Position numbers and translations under genes: made by a program. A stretch of 64,000 nucleotides of DNA from Strongylocentrotus purpuratus (lineage: Eukaryota; Echinodermata; Echinoidea; Camarodonta; Strongylocentrotidae), in NCBI RefSeq assembly GCF_000002235.5, contig NW_022145594.1:14735001-14799000 (forward strand), in the 5' to 3' direction. This document shows positions 20,901 to 29,129 of the stretch, piece after piece. How positions within the stretch are numbered: the stretch's first letter is position 1; each line of letters opens with the position of its first letter. The notes under the pieces are model-generated. The model searched no databases. It saw only the letters and a list, made by a program, of their open reading frames with translations, and was not told the DNA's origin.

Positions 20901-23484
20901 GGGAAAATATGTACAATTTTTTTGTTATAGGAAAAGTATGTAAGGAATCAATACAATATTATTTCATTGAAACTATACGGCACGTTTTCTTCGCAATGTG
21001 TTTGTTTTACGAAGGGGGTGGGGGATGCAAACTGCGCAGAACAGCGCCCAATAAAGCATGCAGCTTACACATTGCTAATAATGACAAATTGCAAAACCAA
21101 GGCTAGATACTGGAATTCTTGCTTTTGATTGGCTTTTAGCAAATTGGTCGTGAAGTTTTGGCCTTGTTCTTGACTGCTATACTTGAATAAAACGAGGCGC
21201 GTATACGTCACAACCAATGGTTCCACCCCTGATGTTACTAGGCCTATTTTATATATTATTTTCTCTCTCTTAAGGCTGAATATGCAGTTGTCAGCAAACC
21301 AGACGACAAGAAGAAACGTCAGTCATTAGGTCATCTTACCAAAGTCACGAAGGTAAGGCGAGGCGTCAAAAATAAATATACCAGCCAGCGGCAGCTAACT
21401 GCACTTGTGCGTCCTGGCTGCATTTTTTAAATTAGCTCAGCCGGCTACCGCTGGCGGTAGGAAATGGCATTCAAAAGCATGCGCCGGCTGCCGCCTTTCG
21501 AATGGAAACCGAGCCTCAGATCCCAGCCTGGCGCAAGCCGGCTGGGCTAATAAGTGAAAAATAATTGCCCCAGCCAGGCTTCGGCCGTAATTGCAGTCTC
21601 GATGCGCCAATACGTGAGGCGGCAGCCTGCTGGTATCGATATTTTTGACGCCTCGCCTAATATGATTTTGTCCATATTGTGCACTGTCTTTGTGAAAAGT
21701 TCTATTATTTTCTTTAACAACGGCAAATGAAAAATACCCATGTTTAAAGAGCAATCATCCTTTCTAATTGGCTAAATGGACCGAACAAATATATTGTAAT
21801 AGCAATGAAATATTAAATACGTTCAGTATGTGATAGGGGCAACATTAACATTTCGTTCACATTAAATTAAATTCACCACCGTATACTAATGCTTCTTTCC
21901 TCTCGGAGTTGCAATCAATGGGTATAAATGGTTGTTATATGCCATCGAAAAATGAAACAATATGTTATATCCTACCCAGTCATTGTTAAGTATATACTTT
22001 AAACACTTTAATGTCAATTAAATTACTCATTCCCTTATTGTGATTAAAAATCCAACCTTCGTTTTGTTTGTCTCAATCTATTAATGAAAGTCATTGAAGT
22101 CAATGCTTTGTTAACCGGATTTTATTACTAATCATTAAATAGATAGTTCCATAAATTGCTTAATACATAGCATGATAGAGAGTTCAAAGTTGATTGCCCA
22201 CTCTATATCACAAAGGTCACTTTCAGATATTGGTCCCATCGATTATAACATGTATGTTTATATTATAAGAAAACAACAGGAAATTCGTTTGTCCACCATC
22301 AACATTTGAGTGATACGTTTGAATTGGTGGTTTTGTTTTGACGTCTTAAAATACAATGGCTCTTCCACAACTGGTATAGTTATGTACACGCGCGCGTGTG
22401 TGTTTATGTACTTGGGTCAAGCTAAGTGGAAGCCTAGGGCACGGTTAACTAAAACGAATGAGGGTGGGGGGGGGGGGGTAAGCATATCATAGTGAACTGA
22501 ACATTTAAGCCTCTGTGTACATGAAGTACATATTGAAACTGACTAGGAAGGACCATAAGAAAAAAATACCCATTTACTCTGGACACTTGTTCTTTGTCGT
22601 TTCGTTTTATTTTCGTTTCCATAACAATATTGTTATAAACGAGGATGATATATAAATAGCGGATGACCAATTACAGTGGCATTATTAAACATAATGCCAA
22701 TGTTTCTTGAAACTTTTAATTATACTCCCTGTGAGCAGGTCCTAGAAGCTATCACAGTCCGGTCTAATGACGTTAAACGCATGTTGGATTTTGAGGAAAT
22801 GTGATTTTCTTATTTTTCAAATATATTTGTTACGTGTACATTTTTGTATAATCTTTCATGGAATGCGCTTTGATACAAAGCTTCCACTGCCCTGAAATAG
22901 ATAATACATTCCATTTCTGAAAAGAGAGTGTAATGGATTTGGTTATTATTTTTCAATTATCAAACCGCTCATTTTTCTCACAGTAAAACAAAAAGACCAG
23001 TAAATGTTAGTTCAAGTTTGGTAAATAGCGGAACATGCATGTTTTTCGGTCGAATTATACCACATTCTAGTTTTACCCAATCTTGCGTTAGATTTATTCA
23101 ACAAAAACAGAATACAATAATTATAACAAGGATACAAATAGTAACATTTTATTATGTAATAGCCAGGGAAGCCTAACAGATTAAATGCGTGTATATGTGA
23201 AGTCCCTGCAATTGCCATTTACGAAGTACCAATTTATACCTGGATGAAAAATGGCAACTCTGGACAAGTGTCTTTCTAAGCAAGCATGTTCCCTTTTGAC
23301 ATAACATGGGAACAATTTTCCCAACTGTTTAGAGTGAATCTGTTTTTTTCTCTTCATTTTTTCAGTATATATCAATACTCTCTTTTCTCTTATTTGTTTT
23401 TATCTCCTTTGTTGGATTCAGGCACCTATTAATGTGGAAGCTGAGTATGCAGTAGTCGACAAATCGAAAAAGAGGGCTAAATAA
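4217..23484 (+). CDS. Receptor gene A: two-Ig transmembrane receptor with tyrosine-motif tail (11 exons, spliced)
   Basis: Exons: 4217-4265, 5463-5771, 6236-6583, 17048-17092, 18435-18557, 19075-19373, 19816-19914, 20088-20159, 20490-20588, 21275-21352, 23422-23484. All have GT-AG borders and the phases fit (1 through the ectodomain, 0 in the tail), giving 1584 nt, 527 residues. Order: signal peptide (1-16), Ig1 (about 17-119), Ig2 (about 120-235), stalk, a hydrophobic helix about residues 260-282, a proline-rich juxtamembrane segment, then YDLL and YA[LV]V motifs. By analogy with vertebrate Ig receptors it should bind a ligand outside the cell and recruit SH2 proteins inside. This is inference: no orthologue was identified. 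The model was built by hand from splice sites, paralogy with gene B and frame continuity. The weakest junction is the donor of exon 6. Confidence 0.75.
4305..4660 (+). repeat. Imperfect tandem duplication in gene A intron 1
   Basis: Two diverged copies about 173 bases apart, each running from a TTGAG...CCATACAAACT block to a TATGAATGC...TATT block. Gene B intron 1 has one recognisable copy of the block (about 38190-38380), so the duplication probably arose in unit A. Confidence 0.6.
5463..5771 (+). CDS. Gene A exon 2: Ig1 domain
   Basis: A V-like immunoglobulin domain of about 103 residues in one exon with phase-1 borders, the usual layout for Ig exons. AGEDVNLQC gives the B-strand cysteine and IKSITWR the C-strand tryptophan. 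The end of the domain reads NVSLVHEDDYTIIM, then CEIN. The F-strand cysteine expected two residues after the tyrosine is absent. Extra cysteines lie in FNCDTFNPC and in the last strand. CEACAM and SLAM first domains also lack the canonical F-strand cysteine, so this may be a ligand-binding N domain of that style, an analogy only. The gene B copy has exactly the same length. Confidence 0.8.
6236..6583 (+). CDS. Gene A exon 3: Ig2 domain
   Basis: A second Ig domain of about 116 residues starting VPPKGLILVEK. LVCK and NLEWVIP give the B-strand cysteine and core tryptophan, and DIVLVCKV gives the F-strand cysteine, so the canonical disulphide is present. Borders are phase 1 (acceptor ATTTCAAG, donor GTAAGC). 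Several NxS/T sites suggest N-glycosylation. It aligns residue by residue with gene B's Ig2 exon, except that gene B has one extra base. Confidence 0.8.
6584..8028 (+). other. Left part of gene A intron 3, no exon seen
   Basis: Intron sequence that aligns in patches with gene B intron 3 (44594-45900), including the stretch before the (TAG)n tract. Only short chance frames occur. The composite element at 8029 is inserted at the end of this stretch. Confidence 0.55.
8301..8340. repeat. 20-bp direct repeat, two copies
   Basis: The word CATCGTGAGGGCATCTTGTC occurs twice in tandem inside the left subterminal region of the composite element. Confidence 0.8.
8590..8790 (+). mobile_element. Possible LINE/SINE 3' tail inside the composite element
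   Basis: A stretch containing ACCTTTGTAATTCGGCTT and TTGAAATACACC ends in a short GAAT microsatellite (TGAATGAATGAATAAA). This looks like the 3' UTR and short-repeat tail of CR1/L2-type retrotransposons. No coding remnant is attached. Confidence 0.4.
8795..9440. repeat. Degenerate 23-bp minisatellite (about 28 copies)
   Basis: Units of about 21-25 bases around AAGTGCCCCTTTTACCTTTG repeat across the block with heavy divergence. Two further units appear at 15401-15445, on the far side of the LINE, so the LINE probably inserted into this array. The motif is not palindromic and the spacing is irregular, so it is not a CRISPR array. Confidence 0.75.
9441..10002 (+). other. Probable 5' region of the Tx1/L1-like LINE
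   Basis: Non-coding stretch between the minisatellite and ORF1. Some of it may be the LINE 5' UTR. The boundary is not defined by any repeat that I can see. Confidence 0.35.
10003..11037 (+). CDS. LINE ORF1 protein (L1/Tx1-like, 344 aa), intact frame
   Basis: An uninterrupted frame starting MSQEKVKKGKKGQRKEY. It has a basic, Ser/Pro-rich N-terminus (about 1-75) and then a coiled coil (about 75-165) that contains a repeated QLNSKLDSFKKDIAD unit. Next comes an RRM-like central part (ERKQNLLMYGV, then DAIIMRFVKFSDKEKVLRAF) and a basic C-terminal part (RISIRTDLPRKM-type region). This is the layout of LINE-1 type ORF1 nucleic-acid chaperones, which coat the element's RNA. It is the only intact frame of the element. 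ORF2 downstream is broken, so the protein cannot support the element alone. Confidence 0.8.
   Translation: MSQEKVKKGKKGQRKEYSLRSRLVRKDKDGKMMEGDDGEPRGHQQAVASTSSRRSASPPAARGEDDPRAQADLRNMIRELSIQLNSKLDSFKKDIADQLNSKLDSFNKDIADIQQSVSIIKVAVQDNSNRIMDLEKERIPQIQREIERVERECENKLLAAELHERKQNLLMYGVQTTTNENVEDIAKKKIAFFMNKPTSDDEIVKMQFANNHRLPRRRNMSDPEGDKAPDAIIMRFVKFSDKEKVLRAFYAYNSYQNRRKRGGIAATSADATPGDRDKDDPLFRVSIRTDLPRKMKINRSQLASRGYELRKQGFLTRIRVVGIDVILQTKKASGGDDWKKEKEQ
11405..12190 (+). pseudogene. LINE ORF2 endonuclease part, broken
   Basis: Fragments read SYKASNARGVAILFDKNIKF, ALSIQFGFLEFSLIVLYGPN, then KIICGDWNLV and SRLDYFLMS with YRTDHPMISL. These are the conserved L1-type endonuclease motifs (YGPN, GDWN, RLDYFL, SDH). 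A stop at about 11750 and a frame break around 11800-11900 interrupt it, and the last frame ends at 12190. Confidence 0.8.
12426..13624 (+). pseudogene. LINE ORF2 reverse transcriptase part, broken
   Basis: The first frame (12426-13112) has the pre-RT GEKPSRYFFNLEKQR region, NNKAPGQDGFT and NWRPISLLNVVYK. Overlapping frames continue through MILLIDFEKA (motif A, about 13160-13200), VGRGCSKGIQ (motif B, degraded) and LQYADDTILFLDG (motif C, about 13480-13520). Frame changes lie near 13090, 13200 and 13370, and a stop lies at 13622-13624. Confidence 0.85.
14054..15175 (+). pseudogene. LINE ORF2 C-terminal part, broken
   Basis: Two frames (14054-14563 and 14591-15175) match the C-terminal region of L1/Tx1 ORF2 proteins. 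FWRHVFHALSMLS and GIRCIHDLIDDKGKLLT come first. FCKKELENIVHLFYNCEISKS follows, a zinc-knuckle-like Cys/His stretch, with IWNETVKW after it. The domain is thought to help the RNP bind RNA. A stop at about 14563 separates the two halves. Confidence 0.75.
15850..16020. repeat. (AGT)n-rich microsatellite, right flank of the composite insertion
   Basis: Trinucleotide repeats of AGT/AGC type resume directly after the composite element. The same kind of tract occupies the matching place in gene B intron 3 (45905-46490). This makes the tract the insertion target. Confidence 0.75.
16021..17047 (+). other. Right part of gene A intron 3
   Basis: The first 150 bases align with gene B around 46601-46740. 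The middle holds a TATTG-type pentanucleotide run near 16585-16620 and a short (TA)n tract, perhaps the 3' end of a minus-strand retroposon. No exon is seen until 17048. Confidence 0.5.
17048..17092 (+). CDS. Gene A exon 4: stalk
   Basis: A 45-nt phase 1-1 exon encoding the hydrophilic, Thr/Ser-rich stalk EETSYTTLFSPSTP. The gene B counterpart (46855-46899) has the same length and phase and reads GSGTSYTTHFGPTNQ. Conservation of so short a piece between strongly diverged introns is the main evidence that it is a real exon. Confidence 0.75.
17780..17965. repeat. Compound (CA)n-(TA)n-(GT)n microsatellite
   Basis: CA-rich, then (TA)n, then (GT)n dinucleotide repeats form an imperfect palindrome in gene A intron 4. 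The apparent reading frames across it are low-complexity artefacts. Confidence 0.85.
18435..18557 (+). CDS. Gene A exon 5: transmembrane helix
   Basis: A 123-nt phase 1-1 exon. After an acidic stretch (ETLWDEEM) comes a hydrophobic run VVIPGCSGLVLLLIVLTFVG, then the basic stop-transfer RFKRKA. This orients the protein type I, N-terminus outside. The gene B exon (47866-47988) has the same length and shares VIPGC and LLIVL. Confidence 0.85.
19075..19400 (+). CDS. Gene A exon 6: proline-rich cytoplasmic segment, two possible ends
   Basis: Entered in phase 1, the exon encodes about 100 residues rich in proline and arginine, with PxxP-type SH3-ligand candidates (ALPPTPS, RLPDQPP, FRPVPFNPP, IPMRPLVPV). 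To join exon 7 in phase 0 it must end at 19373, using a weak AAA|GTACTA donor. If that donor is not used, the frame runs to the TAG at 19398-19400 and closes a 399-residue receptor without the tyrosine cassettes (QKVLKAKFEK end). Gene B has an 83-nt exon of the same phases here (48610-48692) with little residual similarity. The start is firm and the end is uncertain. Confidence 0.6.
19816..19914 (+). CDS. Gene A exon 7: tyrosine cassette 1a (YDLL)
   Basis: A 99-nt phase 0-0 exon with MEYDLLNN, PHVYRET and TTYGL. YDLL is a YxxL SH2-type site or, alternatively, an endocytic YxxPhi signal. The exon is a paralogue of exon 9 (same length; shared YDLLN, PHV and KETT/RETT). Confidence 0.75.
20088..20159 (+). 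CDS. Gene A exon 8: tyrosine cassette 1b (YALV)
   Basis: A 72-nt phase 0-0 exon beginning AEYALVSRQQ, followed by a charged, Gln-rich stretch. It is a paralogue of exon 10 (AEYAVVSK). The donor is AAG|GTAATG. Confidence 0.75.
20490..20588 (+). CDS. Gene A exon 9: tyrosine cassette 2a (SDYDLL)
   Basis: A 99-nt phase 0-0 exon with ESDYDLLNTW, which fits the ITIM consensus [SIVL]xYxx[ILV] with Ser at -2. Compared with exon 7, the tyrosines of HVY and TTY are replaced (HVC, TTS), so this copy keeps one phospho-site instead of three. Confidence 0.75.
21275..21352 (+). CDS. Gene A exon 10: tyrosine cassette 2b (YAVV)
   Basis: A 78-nt phase 0-0 exon starting AEYAVVSKPD and ending in a lysine-rich stretch (GHLTKVTK). 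Its donor AAG|GTAAGG is unusual: the bases from intron position +5 onward belong to an inserted MITE (see 21357-21657). Confidence 0.75.
21357..21657. mobile_element. Harbinger-like MITE (301 bp) inserted in a splice donor
   Basis: The terminal inverted repeats are GGCGAGGCGTCAAAAAT... and its reverse complement (...ATTTTTGACGCCTCGCC), followed by a shared ACCAGC-type inner block. The flanking 3-bp duplication is TAA (21354-21356 and 21658-21660). A 3-bp T(A/T)A duplication with GG-starting TIRs fits PIF/Harbinger MITEs. The interior is GC-rich, unlike its surroundings, with several short inverted words. The left TAA forms positions +2 to +4 of gene A's exon 10 donor. Confidence 0.8.
23422..23484 (+). 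CDS. Gene A exon 11: last cassette (YAVV) and stop
   Basis: The terminal coding exon in phase 0 (acceptor GGATTCAG) reads NVEAEYAVVDKSKKRAK then TAA. It is a third copy of the AEYA[LV]V motif. An AATAAA hexamer at 23480-23485 overlaps the stop codon, probably too early to be the used poly-A signal. Other AATAAA hexamers occur near 24250. Confidence 0.75.
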   Translation, partial: APINVEAEYAVVDKSKKRAK

Positions 23485-24640
23485 AACATATTCTTTCGTT
23501 TTTAAGTGTCAGTATCTACAAGCGAGTTTTGACTAAAATATCATATCGTGATTCAGCATGATATTAATACTACATTTGAAAGCCAGACTACGCTTTGTTA
23601 AAGGTTGAACATTTGATATTAAGGATCATGAATAGATTGTAGCATCCAACGTAAAGGCCTCATAAATTTTAAATATGAACTCCTGCGACTAAAGAGAATA
23701 ATACAAGCAAAATGCTAATATACATTGCAAAATATATAATCTTAATGCTATTGAAGAATTGAGCAAATGTACAATATCCATTTTTATTTCTAACATCTAA
23801 TTAACTGCACAAGGGTTCTAAACTAGTAATTCAACTATTACAACTACGAATTCACAATAGCTACAATTATCTAAATTTCACAGTAATAACTTATAACAAA
23901 CTTAAAACACTAATGAAGTAAAACGATTACTATATAGTACAGAAGCAGGCGACTGTTATTGTGTGTTTACAAATCGAAGAAATACTTAACTTAGTAAGTA
24001 ACTTTGTGTTGTAACCAAGGGTAGTTAATTGGGCTCCTTGTTCATATCATAGTTTTGACGACCACCGTTGTGTAGACAAAAAATAATACAATTATGTTTT
24101 TTTTTATTTTTTATTCTGTATTGTAATATCATAAGATTCATTAATTTGTTTGTTGTTCTATATTGTATTTTATTTGTGTTATATAATACAGGGCCCTCTA
24201 CAAAGTAATTTCTATGTACTTAAAAGACTACCGCATACAAGTAACACATGGTAAATAAATACATAAATAACTTGGTGTAATATATAAAAATATCGCATAA
24301 ACCACTTTAAGTACAACAAATGGGCATAGAAAAATAAAGGTAAATGGTAAAACGAGAATTTATATCGTCATGCTGTTTTGTTTGTATGCACAAGCCTATA
24401 TATTTATAATCTCAAATGATTGTCAAGATTGTAATAATAATGTTATATCTCAGTCTCAGCATCGAGTCCGACAACGGGACCCAAAACCAAAAACATACTG
24501 ATCATGAATTTACATAACTCCAAATTGCCAAGAACTGGTCGGTTTGGGGCGTGATTGAGGCATTATGGCGGTTATCATCACATTACATACAAAGTCTTTA
24601 ATAATTGAGACTAGAGTCATGTTACACCTAATCAAATCAA

Positions 24641-25018
24641 CTTTTGAATGGTATTTGGGGTATGCATATATTTTAGAAATCACTTTACTCATTATAACAT
24701 ATTAACTTCTTAAACGTATCAAGACATGAAACGTCATATGCTAAGTTGTATTGTGTGCTTTGTACTTATATATTTTATGTTTATTTCACTGTTTTACTAT
24801 GAATGTTAAAATGACACGTATGCACAATTCTTTTGAATGGTATTTGGGGTATGCATATATTTTAGAAATCACTTTACTCATTATAACATATTAACTTCTT
24901 AAACGTATCAAGACATGAAACGTCATATGCTAAGTTGTATTGTGTGCTTTGTACTTATATATTTTATGTTTATTTCAATGTTTTACTATGAATGTTAAAA
25001 TGACACGTATGCACAATT
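24641..25018. repeat. 189-bp tandem duplication, two near-identical copies
   Basis: The units 24641-24829 and 24830-25018 are nearly identical; I noticed one substitution (TTTCACTG versus TTTCAATG). Such identity points to a very recent duplication. It contains no coding sequence. Confidence 0.9.
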
Positions 25019-25462
25019 GGTGCTCTTTAACTATCACATGTTTGCTCTCGTTATTCATTTCATTTCACGGAAAACAGATGTGATTCTTTCGTTATTTCAA
25101 ATTGTGTACATACCTTTCACACACATGACAAGGAGAAGATACAAAAACTTCTCATATAATGACAATCAACTGTTAATATATTTTAATATAATATGATTAT
25201 TTCAGCTGAATACTATTTGCGAAAGATGCATCTATTATATCAAATTACTTAGTGATTAAAAACGCACATTTTCTAACAGCAAATCCTCACAATAGTAACA
25301 TATCAAAGAACAATTTGTTGTAATAAACTATCTTGAAAAACTTCACGATAAAATCACTTGCTTCGCTTTATGTTTTCGTTATACTTCTCTTGCTTTCTAC
25401 CTCCTTTTAACATCCCTTTAACAAGGAACGTATTGGCATCATGTATTTTACTAGGGTGTTAT

Positions 25463-25463
25463 A

Positions 25464-25504
<41 letters not shown>

Positions 25505-25660
25505 AGAGGTAATACCAGTAGGAGTAGTAGTCGCAATAATAGTAAACGGAGTATGAGTAGTAGGAGTAGTAGTTGTAGTTGTAGAAGAAGTAGTACTTGC
25601 AGTAGTTGTCGTAGTGGAAGTAGTAATGCTAGTAATATTAGTAATAACGGTCGGAAAAAG
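25463..25660. repeat. (GTA)n trinucleotide tract
   Basis: A pure GTA run of about 14 units followed by degenerate AGT-type triplets. Long open frames in both directions here are Ser-, Val- or Tyr-repeat artefacts. Confidence 0.9.
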
Positions 25661-26225
25661 TAGCCTCCACATTGATTTTACTTCTATTTCTGTAATTATA
25701 TTTTCATGAATTCAAGAAGTTTTTCATATCACAAAACACCATGTCAGTATATAAGACGTGCGACTTTAAAAAAATATATCCAAGGGAAAGACCAAGGGCT
25801 TAACTTTTAAACAGTGCTTATCCTCATAAAGTGACAAGTTTCACTTTCCGACAGCCGATGGCTGCTTGAAAGTGATTAAGTATCGCAGTGAAGAGTTTTA
25901 TATACGATGTTCCATGGCCTTAACACTCGGACGTTGTTAATCCTTAAACTACCAAAACCTTGCCAACTCGTTCACGAAGAAATGTCAATATTGTGTATAT
26001 ACAGCCTTTACGCTGGCGTTGACAAAACCATGATGCTGATAGTAAAGATGAGAACTAATTTTGGTTCATGTATCCTCCTTACAATACAGTGCTCAGTATG
26101 TCATATTGCTGGCTGACTGTAAAGTCCATTTGTCAGAATTTCGTTATGGCTCTCCATTACCTGACTTTCTTCGACAGCTTTGGGGATATTTTACATGCAG
26201 TGTCCTTTGTAGCTTGGTACACAGA

Positions 26226-26345
26226 CACTCACCCCCCCCCCCCACACACACACACACACACACGCGCGCGCGCGCACAAGGAAAGATATATATAGAGAGA
26301 GTGTGCGTATTTAAAGAGAGATAGAGAGAGAGAGAGAGAGGGAGA
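26226..26345. repeat. Poly-C, (CA)n, (CG)n, (GA)n compound microsatellite
   Basis: Low-complexity tracts follow one another without gaps: about 12 C, then (CA)n, a (CG)n stretch able to form Z-DNA, then (GA)n. Confidence 0.85.
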
Positions 26346-26728
26346 GGAAAACACAATGTCGATTACCACCTGCCAATGGGCTTGCTATTCTACCGGTGGT
26401 AAAGGGTTAACAATAGTTGTTTGGATGTAACTAGTATATAGAGTGTGAAACTATTACACTTTCGATTGGACTAAAATGAAAAAGTTTTTGAAGTAGTCAA
26501 GCAGTCATCAACCTTGCTTTCAATAATGAACACTAACTGAATGAATATTACAACGAGTGCGAGTCAGAAGAAATGGAAATAATCACAAAGTAGGATAAAG
26601 AAGGAAACAGGGTAAATTCATATATGATATTAGCAGTATCATAAAAATTAAACAGGGCGCATAGAAGGTATAAAGTATTATTATGCTCTCACGATTCCTT
26701 TTTTCCTTCTTTTCTGTTAGTCTTTACA

Positions 26729-26729
<1 letters not shown>

Positions 26730-26764
<35 letters not shown>

Positions 26765-26812
26765 GCACACACACACACACACACTCTCTCTCTCTCTCTC
26801 TCTCTTTCATTC
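26730..26812. repeat. (CT)n-(AC)n-(CT)n microsatellite
   Basis: Dinucleotide runs of CT, AC and CT lie in direct succession. Confidence 0.9.
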
Positions 26813-27511
26813 AGGCGGGAGGGAGAGTGATACCGCTTCGCTCGGGGAACAGTGGACTTTAATTGTGGTCGAGTGTCGTAAGGCTTGGGGATGATGGTTT
26901 TCATGACGTTATCATGATCAATTGCAAACCCAAGCCAGGTCCCTTGTCCAATTTAGACTGTTTTCTCTTTGTTGAATTATGTTACATTCCCGTCTATATT
27001 TTTTCTGATAATGTCGTTCATTGTGAAGTTAAAAGACCATTTTCATTTTAATTATTTGTTATACCACAAGTCTAATGACGATTGAAAGTTTCTATATTGC
27101 GAGTAATAAATACCAAGGCCAATTGCAAAACAAGTTGTCAATGTTCTTATTCTTTGTCTCCGGTAGAAAGAACAATACATACTACATGTTTTTACCTTCA
27201 TATTATCAGTAGGAGAGCTGTAATACAACTGACTGTTGTATGTATATATATATATACATTGTAGTGCCCCCTTGTGCTATAGCAAAATTTGAAGTAGTGT
27301 CATATAGTATGGAATAACAATGCTATAATTCCAGTGGGGTAATTTTCGTTAATGTCCACAGTCAAACTTTGCCTCTGTATTTATTAATGAATTAGCAACT
27401 CTGCCCCAACATTGCTGAACAAGATTGCTACTCGACGTATTATTCACATCAAGTCTTATTGATGCTAAAACAACACATTGTTATAACTACTTCTTTAACT
27501 TGGGACGAGGA

Positions 27512-27512
<1 letters not shown>

Positions 27513-27558
<46 letters not shown>

Positions 27559-27575
27559 ATATATATATATATATC
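27513..27575. repeat. (TA)n microsatellite
   Basis: Long (TA)n interrupted by GTATG, followed by a poly-T/poly-G stretch near 27580-27598. Confidence 0.9.
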
Positions 27576-27879
27576 TTCTTTTTTTGGGGGTGGGGGGGCA
27601 TTCTTTTACTCACGAAATTTTGTTTACATTGTAAGTGCTATGGTACTTTTTTGTGCATAGCCCAGTATGAATAACCACTATTAAAGAATTTTTTGGAACA
27701 CATACAAAATGAAATGTATTCCATGTTTGCTTGTAATGCGTTCGAGAAATTTTTGTTTAGTCATCATCACTATCATTTTTTTAATTATTATTATTGTTAT
27801 TACACGTAATGCCTCTATTATTGCTCTTTTCCGTTTCTTCTTCTTGTTGTTCTTCTTCTAATAACCCCTTTTTTCCTTC

Positions 27880-28330
27880 GACTTTATGATATCATTATCA
27901 TGATATTAGTAGTATTATTAGTAACGTTATCATTGTGTTGTTGATGTTAGTAATTGTAATCATAATAATTATCATATACATGAACAAAATCATAGCTTTC
28001 CACATGTCCGACGCAACCTGTTATGCCTGCAAACAGAAATATGTTTTAAGAAAACTAAAATAAGTTACACGAGTATTAACAACGTGACCCCTGTTACAAT
28101 TCAGTGATGTCGGTGTAAATATCCTCGTCACTCATTTAATTCAGAAAGAGATAAACTGGTAATAAATCAAATAAAAATAAAACGTGTTGATTGTTATCAA
28201 TATGCAGGCAAAAGTAAATGAGAATTTGAAGAAAAAAAACTTACAAATAAATGATCGAAATGGAATGTTAAATCATCGTTGATGAAATGATAACAGGAAA
28301 TAACAGCAGCATCATCCCGAAATTGTACTG
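27880..28330 (+). repeat. Unit A distal 3' flank, homologous to unit B 51660-52010
   Basis: A shared order of words (AGAAATATGTTTTAAG, ATATTAAC, GACCCCT, AATTCA.TAATGTC-like block, GTAAATA.TC) aligns this block with 51740-52000 behind gene B. It marks the downstream edge of the duplicated unit. Confidence 0.6.
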
Positions 28331-29129
28331 TACACTTAGGCGAAGAAAATATATTTTTATAGAAGGGGGGGGGGGATTTCTATCCATACCATACCTCGCT
28401 AAGATGCATGCAACTATGTATAAAAGGGGCACTTATGGCTGATAATATTACTTGATTGTCAGAATGGTATACATTACTGTTAGATTTTCACTTATGAAAT
28501 GGTACATACAATTTAAACAAAAATGTTCTAGCTCTCGGTATTGCCAGTATTGTTATTCAGTAATATCATCAAAAAAATAAACGATAGTAGGGGGAGGGGA
28601 GAAGAAAAAGATCAGTATTTTAGCCAGTACTTTCGATTGATACTGTCATAATGAGGAGTAAATTTTCGTTTTTTTTTACCTCTGATATTAGATCTCCGGA
28701 ATTAGCACAAATAATTTTGTGAATGTGAAAGAAACCAGTTTTTTTCCTTTGGCTAATTTCATACAAGTTCTGGAATATGGATGGGACATACTGAACACTA
28801 ATTAAAACTACAATATCCCCGGCCAAGCACTCGTTTCATCGTTTTGTTTGCTGATGACGAAAGTTATGGTAGTTAGAGTGTGCATGGGAGTGTGGTTGTG
28901 CACCGCAGCAAGTCATAGCTAGAAGATAAGAGATAGTTGTGCCACAAGCACGCGCGTTCATAAGGACTTGAATAGTTCCCTCCCATAGATATTATATAGT
29001 GTGATATATGCCTACGTGAGTCGGACGAGACCGTGGCTTTATGCACCGTTAAAAAGACACATCACCTTTTAAAATGAAACGTTGAAAATAAAATAATGAA
29101 AATAGCAGTAACAACTTTAGAGTTGGTCT

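Larger units (their letters stand above)
23485..27880 (+). other. 3' region downstream of gene A
   Basis: No further exon is recognised. The block holds a 189-bp tandem duplication (24641-25018), a (GTA)n tract (25463-25660), a poly-C/(CA)n/(CG)n/(GA)n compound repeat (26226-26345), (CT)n-(AC)n-(CT)n (26730-26810) and (TA)n tracts (27510-27575). The rest is AT-rich sequence with chance frames only. Confidence 0.5.

Noticed and set aside
19816-23484. Canonical ITAM in the gene A tail
   Set aside because: YDLL and YA[LV]V are about 28 residues apart across exons, beyond the 6-12 spacing of an ITAM. Only ITIM-like single sites are supported.
24641-25018. Pair of long terminal repeats
   Set aside because: The two copies are directly adjacent with nothing between them and have no TG..CA ends, so this is a plain tandem duplication.
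25358-25672. Val/Ser-rich and Tyr/Thr-rich frames
   Set aside because: Products of the (GTA)n tract.
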